A DNA stretch of 7,656 nucleotides from Lachnoclostridium sp. UBA1241 (GTDB lineage: Bacteria; Bacillota; Clostridia; Lachnospirales; Lachnospiraceae), in the NCBI GenBank assembly GCA_002308955.1, contig DBWJ01000043.1, positions 1,944 through 9,599 of the forward strand, written 5' to 3'. Of this stretch, positions 1 through 5,732 are shown in pieces. Both the position numbers and the translations under genes were made by a program. Under the pieces are notes generated by a model, which saw only the letters and a list, made by a program, of their open reading frames with translations, made no database searches and was not told the DNA's origin. How positions within the stretch are numbered: the stretch's first letter is position 1; each line of letters begins with the position of its first letter.

Positions 1-578
1 CACCAGCCGGGGGTGTTGGTCGGATAACGTCCGTGGGCGGTCCAGCAGTAGCCTTCGTACTCGTCAAGGCGGTAGAAGCGGCCGACGTCCTCCGGGAAGC
101 CGACGGCTTTGAAGGTTCCCATGTTCTTGCCGCTTGAGAATACGTACGCGCCTTTCATTTCCGTATTGATCTTCATTACGGTGCGCGCCACGAATTCCTT
201 TTCGTCAAGCTGCAGGTCCGCGAGCACGGACTTAAGAGGAGTTACGAAGTAGCGCCATATGATCGGCTCGTCCGTAATCTCCGGGATCTTTCTTGTGGGG
301 ATCAGTTCGCCCTTGACAACTTCAAAATGCTCTTTGAGAAAAGCCTCACAGGCCTTTCTTGTATCCCGGCAGTCAAAGAACAGATGGAATGCATAATAAT
401 CTTTGTACTGCGGATAGATTCCGTAACCGGCGAATCCTCCGCCGAGACCGTTGCTGCGGTCATGCATCGGCTTCATCGATTCGATGATTGCCTGCCCGGT
501 CATCTTTCTGCCTTCCTTTGAAATCACTGCTGCGATGGCGCAACCGGAGGGGATGCGCACCTGACCTTCCTGTTTCAT
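1..578 (-). CDS. gltB1: Class II glutamine amidotransferase, glutaminase subunit of split (archaeal-type) glutamate synthase; partial, 3' end outside window
   Basis: Reads leftward from ATG at 578 and is open to the window edge, giving 192 residues with no stop. The likely role is to hydrolyse glutamine and supply ammonia to the FMN synthase subunit that aminates 2-oxoglutarate. Seen directly: SGCAIAAV at residues 11-18 puts the candidate nucleophile Cys at residue 13, after a 12-residue leader that would have to be cleaved. There is a glycine-rich HDRSNGLGGGFAGYG at 39-53, and AHGRYPTNTPGW at 181-192, which matches the H-x-R-(F/Y)-x-TNT signature of glutamate synthase amidotransferase domains. 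The start is backed by an AGGAA ribosome site 7 nt upstream. In bacterial GltB this domain is the N-terminus of a protein of about 1500 residues; free-standing versions (GltB1 with separate GltB2 and GltB3) are known in archaea and clostridia. I expect the partner subunits to the left of the window. It is transcribed divergently from thiT. Sure of the amidotransferase family, fairly sure of the glutamate synthase assignment. Confidence 0.85.
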   Translation of the reverse strand, partial: MKQEGQVRIPSGCAIAAVISKEGRKMTGQAIIESMKPMHDRSNGLGGGFAGYGIYPQYKDYYAFHLFFDCRDTRKACEAFLKEHFEVVKGELIPTRKIPEITDEPIIWRYFVTPLKSVLADLQLDEKEFVARTVMKINTEMKGAYVFSSGKNMGTFKAVGFPEDVGRFYRLDEYEGYCWTAHGRYPTNTPGW

Positions 579-649
579 GGTTCGGTTCCTTTCTTTTCTT
601 CTTTCACCGTACAGTTGCTTCTTTACAGTACGCGGCGCCAGGCCGTTAA
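579..649 (-). other. Leader between the hairpin and the gltB1 start codon
   Basis: This is about 70 nt of transcribed leader downstream of the gltB1 hairpin. Read on the minus strand it holds ACTGTA twice, 8 nt apart, within a segment bounded by GTAC on both sides (plus-strand positions about 609-631). A purine-rich stretch, including the AGGAA ribosome site, then leads up to the start codon. I see no second stable hairpin and no credible small ORF. Confidence 0.4.
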
Positions 650-710
650 CCAAAAGAAAAGGCGCTCATCGATACACAGACAATCTGCCTGTCCATCAAT
701 GAACGCCTTT
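650..710 (-). terminator. Terminator-like hairpin in the gltB1 leader (candidate attenuator)
   Basis: Read on the minus strand, AAAGGCGTTCAT (710-699) pairs over all 12 positions with ATGAGCGCCTTT (669-658). The pairing continues inward through five more pairs, one G-G mismatch and seven further pairs to a GAT loop, giving about 24 pairs in all. It is followed by TTTTCTTTT, as in an intrinsic terminator. One outer pair is G-U on the minus-strand RNA but a C-A mismatch on the plus strand, which shows that the functional RNA is the minus-strand transcript. It starts about 15 nt after the -10 box and lies wholly upstream of gltB1, so it should abort transcription unless overridden. It resembles the glnN leader hairpin in position, 5' sequence and design. 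The hairpin is seen; regulation is inferred. Confidence 0.78.
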
Positions 711-724
711 GCTCATTTGCCCGC

Positions 725-753
725 ATTATACGCCCGTATATTTCATATGTCAA
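725..753 (-). promoter_or_regulatory. Perfect consensus SigA promoter for gltB1
   Basis: On the minus strand TTGACA (753-748) and TATAAT (730-725) are separated by exactly 17 nt. The expected start of transcription is near 718. A run of seven A (on the minus strand) sits just upstream of the -35 box and may act as an UP element. The spacer contains CGGG just before the -10 box, as in the glnN promoter. Confidence 0.9.
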
Positions 754-802
754 GTGTTTTTTTCGCCGCTTTAACGCGCCGAAGGATTTTGAAGAATTTG
801 CG

Positions 803-831
803 TTGACTTTCAGGCTTTGCTGTGATAAATT
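803..831 (+). promoter_or_regulatory. Probable SigA promoter for thiT
   Basis: TTGACT (803-808), a 17-nt spacer and TAAATT (826-831), with a TG two bases before the -10 box. Transcription would start near 838, leaving a leader of about 30 nt that is too short for a TPP riboswitch. It lies back to back with the gltB1 promoter; the two -35 boxes are 49 nt apart. Confidence 0.65.
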
Positions 832-866
832 GAATTGGAAAATTCTCATAGAAAAGAGGGGTTGAT

Positions 867-1565
867 ATGGTTCCTTTTCTTTTTCAGTTTATAAGCCGTG
901 CGGATGACGGCTCCTATGTTTTGGAGAAGGGCGGATATGTCGTATTCGGTATTGCGATATTCCTTCTTATCTGCATTGCGGCTGCGATTATGTCAAGCAA
1001 GGACAAGGGAGATTCCAGACGCGCGGTGCGGCTGACGGTTTCCGCGATTTCCATCGCGCTTGCTTTCATCACTTCTTACATTCAGCTGTTTAAGCTTCCG
1101 TGGGGCGGCTCCGTAACGCTTTTCAGCATGTTCTTCGTATGCTTCGTCGGCTATCTGTACGGACCGTCGACCGGAATTACGGCAGCATTTGCTTTCGGTA
1201 TCCTGCAGTTTTTGCAGTCCGGCGGCAGCTACATCCTGTCGATTCCGCAGGTGCTTTTCGATTACATCCTGGCATTTGCCGCGCTCGGCATCGCCGGATT
1301 CTTCTACAAGAGCAAAAACGGTCTGATTACCGGTTACATCGCTGGATGTATCGGCCGCGGCGTATTCGCTTCGATTGCCGGTTATCTGTATTGGATGGAT
1401 TACATGCCCGAGAGCTTTCCGAAGAAGCTTGCGTTCCTGTATCCCGTTGCCTACAACTTCAGTTATATTCTGATCGAGATGGCCCTTACACTTGTTCTTC
1501 TGGCGATTCCGTCCGTGCGGAAATCCATCAAGCGTATTGCGTTCGAGGCAACGAAGAAGGACTGA
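867..1565 (+). CDS. thiT: ThiT-family thiamine-binding S-component of an ECF transporter
   Basis: A 232-residue, very hydrophobic protein that should sit in the cytoplasmic membrane, bind thiamine and dock onto the shared ECF module (EcfT plus two ATPases, not in this window). Family marks seen are LPWGGSVTLFSM at 77-88, QVLFDYILAFAALGIAGFF at 128-146 and YNFSY at 196-200, matching the LPQGGS, LDYxLAF and YNxSY blocks I know from ThiT/YuaJ. Two things are odd. ThiT proteins are usually about 180-200 residues with six helices; this one has an extra N-terminal helix at about 23-42 before the usual first one (about 55-72). The histidine I would expect after the GR of the fourth block (GRFxxH) is Ala169 here (GRGVFAS, 163-169). 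The ATG has an AGAGGGG ribosome site just upstream. No TPP riboswitch precedes it, and it has no strong terminator of its own: read-through would meet the glnN leader hairpin. Another ECF S-component specificity is possible. Confidence 0.78.
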   Translation: MVPFLFQFISRADDGSYVLEKGGYVVFGIAIFLLICIAAAIMSSKDKGDSRRAVRLTVSAISIALAFITSYIQLFKLPWGGSVTLFSMFFVCFVGYLYGPSTGITAAFAFGILQFLQSGGSYILSIPQVLFDYILAFAALGIAGFFYKSKNGLITGYIAGCIGRGVFASIAGYLYWMDYMPESFPKKLAFLYPVAYNFSYILIEMALTLVLLAIPSVRKSIKRIAFEATKKD

Positions 1566-1567
1566 AA

Positions 1568-1601
1568 CAACCCCGAAAAAATTTTTTGAAATTGGGGGTT
1601 G
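1568..1601 (+). promoter_or_regulatory. AT tract in a short inverted repeat upstream of the glnN promoter
   Basis: CAACCCC (1568-1574) is complementary to GGGGTTG (1595-1601) and encloses A6T6 (1576-1587) followed by GAAATT. The right arm overlaps the glnN -35 box. The A/T block lies at about -40 to -60 from the expected start site, where an UP element would act. It could instead be a poor terminator for thiT, but no T-run follows the right arm. The repeat is seen; either role is inferred. Confidence 0.4.
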
Positions 1602-1627
1602 ACAATCCGAAAAAGCGGGTTTATAAT
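1599..1627 (+). promoter_or_regulatory. Perfect consensus SigA promoter for glnN
   Basis: TTGACA (1599-1604) and TATAAT (1622-1627) with exactly 17 nt between them. The expected start of transcription is near 1634, about 77 nt before the glnN start codon. The sequence around and after the -10 box (CGGG, TATAAT, CGG, CA, then GCAAAGGCGT) matches the gltB1 promoter closely. Confidence 0.92.
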
Positions 1628-1642
1628 TCGGCACATAAAGGC

Positions 1643-1683
1643 AAAGGCGTCTTTGAGTGGAAACACTCAGAGGCGCTTTTTTT
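1643..1683 (+). terminator. Terminator-like hairpin in the glnN leader (candidate attenuator)
   Basis: Positions 1643-1659 pair with 1664-1680 over 17 base pairs, three of them G-U, closed by a GAAA tetraloop and followed by seven T (1677-1683; the first four are also in the stem). The G-U pairs would be mismatches in the opposite RNA, so this works on the plus strand. It begins about 10 nt after the expected transcription start and ends 27 nt before glnN, so the strong promoter upstream should be silenced unless the hairpin is bypassed. There is too little RNA ahead of it for a second hairpin or a classical antiterminator. It may also stop thiT read-through. Confidence 0.85.
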
Positions 1684-1710
1684 ATTTCCAAAATGAGAGG
1701 AGAAACTCAC

Positions 1711-3807
1711 ATGAAAACGGTATCGGATTATTTCGGAACAAATGTATTTGACGACAGAGTCATGCGTGCCAATCTTTCGGCAGACGTATATCGCTCTCTT
1801 CGCAAAACGATCGACGAGGGCAAGGAACTCGACATCAGCGTTGCCAACGCGGTAGCGGAAGCGATGAAGAATTGGGCGGTAGAGAAAGGAGCGACACATT
1901 TTACGCATTGGTTCCAGCCGCTTACGGGAATCACCGCCGAGAAGCACGACAGTTTCATTCAGCCGGCTCCGGACGGAAGCGTGATCATGGAGTTCTCCGG
2001 CAAGGAACTGATCAAGGGTGAGCCGGACGCGTCCTCGTTCCCTTCAGGCGGCCTCCGCGCAACCTTCGAAGCGAGAGGATATACCGCATGGGATCCTACC
2101 TCGTACGCGTTCATTAAAGGAAAGACGCTCTGCATTCCGACGGCGTTCTGTTCCTACGGCGGACCGGCACTCGATAAGAAAACGCCTCTGCTCCGTTCCA
2201 TGGAAGTGCTCAGCAAGCAGGCGCTCAGAATTCTGAAGCTCTTCGGCAACAAGACCGCGAAACGCGTTGTTTCCTCGGTCGGACCGGAGCAGGAATACTT
2301 CCTTGTTACGAAGGAAATGTTTGAGAAACGTCCCGACCTCTGCTTCACCGGCCGCACGCTGTTCGGCGCGAAGCCTCCGAAGGGACAGGAGATGGACGAC
2401 CATTACTTCGGCGTTATCAAGCCGAGAGTAGCGGCCTTCATGGAAGACCTGAACGAAGAACTCTGGAAGCTCGGAATTCTCGCTAAGACCGAGCACAACG
2501 AAGTAGCTCCCGCGCAGCACGAGCTGGCACCGATCTACTCCACCACGAACATTGCTACCGACCACAACCAGCTGACAATGGAAATCATGCAGAAGGTTGC
2601 CGCCAAGCACGGTCTTGTATGTCTCCTTCATGAGAAGCCCTTCGCCGGCGTGAACGGTTCCGGTAAGCACAACAACTGGTCCATCGCTACCGACCGCGGC
2701 CAGAACCTTCTTTCCCCGGGCGAAACGCCTTACGAAAACGCACAGTTCCTGTTGTTCCTGTGCGCGGTTATCAAAGCGGTTGATGATTATCAGGATCTGC
2801 TTCGTATCTCCGTTGCTACGGCCGGTAACGACCACCGTCTCGGAGCAAATGAGGCACCTCCGGCCGTCATCTCCATCTTCCTCGGCGATGAGCTGAATGC
2901 CGTTATGGAAGCAATTGAGAGCGGCAAGCCTTATGCCGGCGCAGAGAAGACCGTAATGAAGCTCGGCGTTGACGTGCTTCCGAAGTTCAACCGTGATACG
3001 ACGGACCGTAACCGTACGTCACCGTTCGCATTTACCGGTAATAAATTCGAGTTCCGTATGCTCGGCTCCTCCAACAGCATTGCCTGTGCGAACATCATGC
3101 TGAACGCAGCTGTTGCAGAGAGCCTGCGGATTTACGCGGACCGTCTCGAGAAGGCGGAGGATTTCGAAGCAACGCTCCATGAGATGATTCGGAAGACCTT
3201 CCATGATCATAAGAGAATCATCTTCAACGGAAACGGTTATGACGATGCCTGGATTCAGGAAGCTACCGAGAAGCGGGGACTTCTCAACTACCGTACCACG
3301 GCGGACTGCATGCCGCATCTGTTGGATGCGAAAAATGTGAAGATGCTCACCGGTCTCGGCGTATTCAGCGAAGAGGAACTTCGTTCCCGTACCGAGATTA
3401 TGCTTGAGAACTACTGCAAGAGCGTAGTAATCGAGGCAAATACAATGGTGGATATGGCCAGAACGCTGATTGCTCCGGCTGTTGAAGCTTACGCAAGCGA
3501 CGTCGCAAAGGCCGCTGCCGCGAAGAAGGCGGTTGTTCCGGGACTCGGATGCGGTTATGAGACCGAGCTGGTAAAGAAACTTTCCGCGTTGACGGATGCC
3601 ATCAGCACCAGAACGGACGAGCTTTCGGAGGCAATCCTTACGGTTGCCGGCGCAGGCGACATCATTGAAGAATCGGCACTCGTAAGAGACAAGCTGCTTC
3701 CGAAGATGAGCGAGCTCCGTATCCCGTGCGATCAGGCGGAGGTTCTTACGGCCCGCAGCTACTGGCCGTTCCCGACCTACGGCGAGCTGCTGTTCGGCGT
3801 AAAATAA
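1711..3807 (+). CDS. glnN: Type III glutamine synthetase (GS-III)
   Basis: Makes glutamine from glutamate, ammonia and ATP; a cytoplasmic enzyme, known as a dodecamer in this family. The 698-residue length suits GS-III (about 700) and is far above GS-I or GS-II. Motifs seen: HFTHWFQPLTGITAEKHDSF at 63-82 and FPSGGLRATFEARGYTAWDP at 110-129, both characteristic of GS-III; metal and substrate-site stretches GPEQEYF at 191-197 and EHNEVAPAQHELAP at 261-274; and NGSGKHNNWS at 315-324, the ATP/glutamate region shared with all GS. I chose ATG 1711 because an AGGAG site lies 8 nt upstream and the protein begins MKTVSDYFG, with the DYFG-xxVF opening typical of the family. A GTG at 1657 is in frame but lies inside the leader hairpin. 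It is the first gene of the plus-strand group; amt follows after 65 nt. Expression is probably set by the promoter and hairpin upstream. Confidence 0.97.
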   Translation: MKTVSDYFGTNVFDDRVMRANLSADVYRSLRKTIDEGKELDISVANAVAEAMKNWAVEKGATHFTHWFQPLTGITAEKHDSFIQPAPDGSVIMEFSGKELIKGEPDASSFPSGGLRATFEARGYTAWDPTSYAFIKGKTLCIPTAFCSYGGPALDKKTPLLRSMEVLSKQALRILKLFGNKTAKRVVSSVGPEQEYFLVTKEMFEKRPDLCFTGRTLFGAKPPKGQEMDDHYFGVIKPRVAAFMEDLNEELWKLGILAKTEHNEVAPAQHELAPIYSTTNIATDHNQLTMEIMQKVAAKHGLVCLLHEKPFAGVNGSGKHNNWSIATDRGQNLLSPGETPYENAQFLLFLCAVIKAVDDYQDLLRISVATAGNDHRLGANEAPPAVISIFLGDELNAVMEAIESGKPYAGAEKTVMKLGVDVLPKFNRDTTDRNRTSPFAFTGNKFEFRMLGSSNSIACANIMLNAAVAESLRIYADRLEKAEDFEATLHEMIRKTFHDHKRIIFNGNGYDDAWIQEATEKRGLLNYRTTADCMPHLLDAKNVKMLTGLGVFSEEELRSRTEIMLENYCKSVVIEANTMVDMARTLIAPAVEAYASDVAKAAAAKKAVVPGLGCGYETELVKKLSALTDAISTRTDELSEAILTVAGAGDIIEESALVRDKLLPKMSELRIPCDQAEVLTARSYWPFPTYGELLFGVK

Positions 3808-3810
3808 GAA

Positions 3811-3853
3811 GGTTATATTGGCGGGGTTTACAAATTGGGAAACCAAAATAACC
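3811..3853 (+). other. Hairpin between glnN and amt
   Basis: Positions 3811-3821 pair with 3843-3853 (10 of 11 pairs, one A-A mismatch) around a 21-nt loop. An alternative inner stem, GGTTT (3825-3829) with AAACC (3840-3844), competes with it. No T-run follows, so it is unlikely to terminate. It begins 3 nt after the glnN stop and ends 4 nt before the amt ribosome site, so it could affect mRNA stability or amt translation. Confidence 0.5.
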
Positions 3854-3857
3854 GAAG

Positions 3858-3867
3858 AAGGAAGTGA
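3858..3867 (+). promoter_or_regulatory. Ribosome binding site that sets the amt start
   Basis: AAGGAAGTGA matches the ideal anti-16S complement AAGGAGGTGA in 9 of 10 positions. Its position fits ATG 3873 and rules out the in-frame GTG at 3864, which lies inside it. Confidence 0.8.
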
Positions 3868-3872
3868 GCACT

Positions 3873-5657
3873 ATGTTTACAGAAGAAATCACGAAAGCAT
3901 TACAGGAAGCAGTTACCGGAGAAGTATTCGCCGTCTGGTTTTTGATCGGCGCAGCCCTTGTATTCTTTATGCAGGCCGGATTCGCAATGGTTGAGACCGG
4001 TTTTACCCGTGCCAAGAATGCAGGCAATATCATCATGAAGAACCTGATGGATTTCTGTATCGGCACTGTCGTATTTATCCTCCTCGGCTTCAGTCTGATG
4101 ATGGCGGAAGATTATGTCTGCGGCTTCATCGGCGTTCCGAATTTGAAAATCCTGACCGATTTCGGCGGATTCCTTGCAGACGGAAATGCCCCTGCGTTCG
4201 TATTTAACCTTGTGTTCTGCGCTACAGCTGCCACGATTGTATCGGGCGCCATGGCGGAACGTACCAAATTCATTTCATATTGTATCTATTCCGCCGTTAT
4301 TTCACTGTTCGTATACCCGGTGGAAGCCGGCTGGGTTTGGAACTCGCAGGGCTGGCTCGTTAAGATGGGCTTCCATGATTTCGCAGGTTCCGCAGCCATT
4401 CATTCCGTCGGCGGTATTACCGCATTGATTGGTGCCATTCTCGTAGGACCCCGTCTTGGAAAATATATCCGTGACGAAAAGGGTAAAGTTAAGAAGGTAA
4501 ATGCTATCCCCGGTCATGCGATCACGCTCGGCGCCCTCGGCTGCTTCATCCTCTGGTTCGGCTGGTACGGCTTCAACGGCGCAGCCGCCTGGGACGGAAA
4601 CTCTCTTGCATCTATTTTCGTTACCACGACGATTGCTCCCGCTGTTGCCACCTGTGTAACGATGGTATTTACCTGGGTTAAGAACGGCAAACCCGATGTT
4701 TCGATGTGTTTGAACGGTTCCCTTGCCGGACTTGTCGGCATCACCGCAGGATGCGACGCGCTTGACGCTCTCGGTTCCGTGATTGTCGGTGTTGTATCCG
4801 GTATCCTCGTAGTAGTTGTTGTAGAGTTCCTTGATCTGAAGCTTCACATTGACGATCCGGTCGGTGCCGTAGGCGTTCATTTTGCAAACGGCGTCTGGGG
4901 TACCATCGCGGTAGGTTTGCTTGCTAACCCCGATGCTCCTGCCGGTCTGAAAGGTTTATTCTACACCGGTAGTCCCAAGCTTTTGGGCGTTCAGACGCTC
5001 GGTATCGTAGCGATTCTCGCCTGGACGACGGTAACGATGCTGATCACATTTGTCATCCTGAAAAAGACAATCGGCATTCGTGTTTCGCAGGAGGAAGAGC
5101 TTCGCGGTCTGGACAGCACCGAGCATGGTCTTCTGAGTGCATATGCCGATTTCGTACCGGCGGTTGAAAGCGTGGATTACGGTTTCGGTACCCTCGCTCT
5201 TGCAGGTGCCCCTCAGCCCGCTCCGGTGGCGGTTGTCGGTGACACGCCGGTTGCGGAAGCAATCCCGGTGAAGAAGGTGCCTTCCTTCGATGACGGTTCA
5301 CCGAAGTTTACCAAGGTCGAAATCGTATGTAAGGAAACGCGTCTTGAGAGTCTGAAGAACGCGATGATGGATCTCGGAATTACCGGTATGACAGTATCCC
5401 ACGTACTCGGCTGCGGCGTGCAGAAGGGTACTCCGGAATACTATCGTGGTGTTCCGGTTGAGGCTACGTTACTTCCTAAGATTCAGGTTGACATCGTTGT
5501 CAGCAAGGTTCCGGTTCGAAGCGTTATCGAGACCGCGAAGAAGGTTCTGTACACCGGTCATATCGGCGACGGCAAGATCTTCGTATACGATGTCGAGAAC
5601 GTTGTTAAGGTTCGTACCGGTGAGGAAGGCTACGACGCTTTGCAGGACGTAGAGTAA
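3873..5657 (+). CDS. amt: Ammonium transporter fused to a C-terminal PII (GlnK) signal domain
   Basis: A 594-residue single chain. Residues 1 to about 403 form an Amt/Rh channel with about 11 membrane helices. Pore residues equivalent to E. coli AmtB are seen: Trp154/156 and Asp169 (HDFAGS), twin pore histidines His177 and His336, and Trp231/Phe234 in GWYGFN. AmtB Ser219 is Ala here (FNGAA). The cytosolic tail RVSQEEELRGLDSTEHG (403-419) is standard, then an Ala/Pro/Val-rich linker (about 445-478) leads to a complete PII domain (479-594). Aligned without gaps to GlnB/GlnK, it keeps Gln39 (517), Lys40 (518), Arg47 (525), Lys58 (536), the B-loop TGHIGDGKIF (561-570) with Lys90 (568), and Arg103 (581). 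Arg101 is Lys579, Glu62 is Asp540 and the uridylylation Tyr51 is Val529. Normally GlnK is a separate trimer that plugs the Amt trimer; here it is tethered, so gating by ATP/ADP/2-oxoglutarate without uridylylation is inferred. It lies between glnN and asnB. Confidence 0.95.
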   Translation: MFTEEITKALQEAVTGEVFAVWFLIGAALVFFMQAGFAMVETGFTRAKNAGNIIMKNLMDFCIGTVVFILLGFSLMMAEDYVCGFIGVPNLKILTDFGGFLADGNAPAFVFNLVFCATAATIVSGAMAERTKFISYCIYSAVISLFVYPVEAGWVWNSQGWLVKMGFHDFAGSAAIHSVGGITALIGAILVGPRLGKYIRDEKGKVKKVNAIPGHAITLGALGCFILWFGWYGFNGAAAWDGNSLASIFVTTTIAPAVATCVTMVFTWVKNGKPDVSMCLNGSLAGLVGITAGCDALDALGSVIVGVVSGILVVVVVEFLDLKLHIDDPVGAVGVHFANGVWGTIAVGLLANPDAPAGLKGLFYTGSPKLLGVQTLGIVAILAWTTVTMLITFVILKKTIGIRVSQEEELRGLDSTEHGLLSAYADFVPAVESVDYGFGTLALAGAPQPAPVAVVGDTPVAEAIPVKKVPSFDDGSPKFTKVEIVCKETRLESLKNAMMDLGITGMTVSHVLGCGVQKGTPEYYRGVPVEATLLPKIQVDIVVSKVPVRSVIETAKKVLYTGHIGDGKIFVYDVENVVKVRTGEEGYDALQDVE

Positions 5658-5675
5658 CAGAATAAAGAATTCTTT

Positions 5676-5706
5676 GGGGAAGCGCTGACACGCTCGGCGC
5701 TTCCCT
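5676..5706 (+). other. Strong hairpin between amt and asnB, without T-run
   Basis: Positions 5676-5688 pair with 5694-5706 over 13 base pairs (two G-U) around a CACGC loop. The GGGAAGCGC/GCGCTTCCC core is very GC-rich. The next bases are GAAATGAT, so intrinsic termination should be poor. It may protect or separate the glnN-amt and asnB-pyrG parts of the transcript. Confidence 0.7.
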
Positions 5707-5719
5707 GAAATGATATTTC
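5707..5719 (+). repeat. Small inverted repeat next to the asnB ribosome site
   Basis: GAAAT-GAT-ATTTC directly abuts the strong hairpin on its 3' side and ends just before the GGAGG (5720-5724) of asnB. At five pairs it is weak and may be chance, but its position could influence ribosome access. Confidence 0.3.
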
Positions 5720-5732
5720 GGAGGAAAGAGCG

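Noticed and set aside
650..710. Cyanobacterial-type glutamine riboswitch (glnA RNA), suggested by CGTTCA and GGAC in the gltB1 leader
   Set aside because: Only these short pieces match; the long uninterrupted hairpin lacks the three-way junction and the conserved stretch after GGAC, and that class is known from cyanobacteria.
646..849. 67-codon minus-strand frame in the divergent control region
   Set aside because: It spans the gltB1 promoter and hairpin, so most of it lies upstream of the transcription start.
754..866. TPP riboswitch upstream of thiT
   Set aside because: The leader after the likely start is only about 30 nt and no TPP aptamer motifs are seen.
993..1691. 232-codon minus-strand frame opposite thiT
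   Set aside because: It would cover the glnN promoter and its own start would be in the leader hairpin; composition is that of a shadow frame.
1657..1710. GTG at 1657 as an upstream start extending glnN by 18 codons
   Set aside because: It lies inside the leader hairpin stem, has no ribosome site, and the added residues do not resemble the GS-III N-terminus; ATG 1711 has a good AGGAG and starts with the family sequence.
1628..1710. ANTAR-type two-hairpin antitermination target in the glnN leader
   Set aside because: Only one hairpin fits between the transcription start and the gene, and its GAAA loop does not match the six-base ANTAR loop pattern.
2044..3846. Long minus-strand open frames opposite glnN (2044-2835 and 3019-3846)
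   Set aside because: Both are antisense shadows of a well-supported gene; the translations are rich in Arg/Leu/Val with no recognisable domain.
3864..3872. GTG at 3864 as the amt start
   Set aside because: It sits inside the ribosome binding site; ATG 3873 is correctly spaced.
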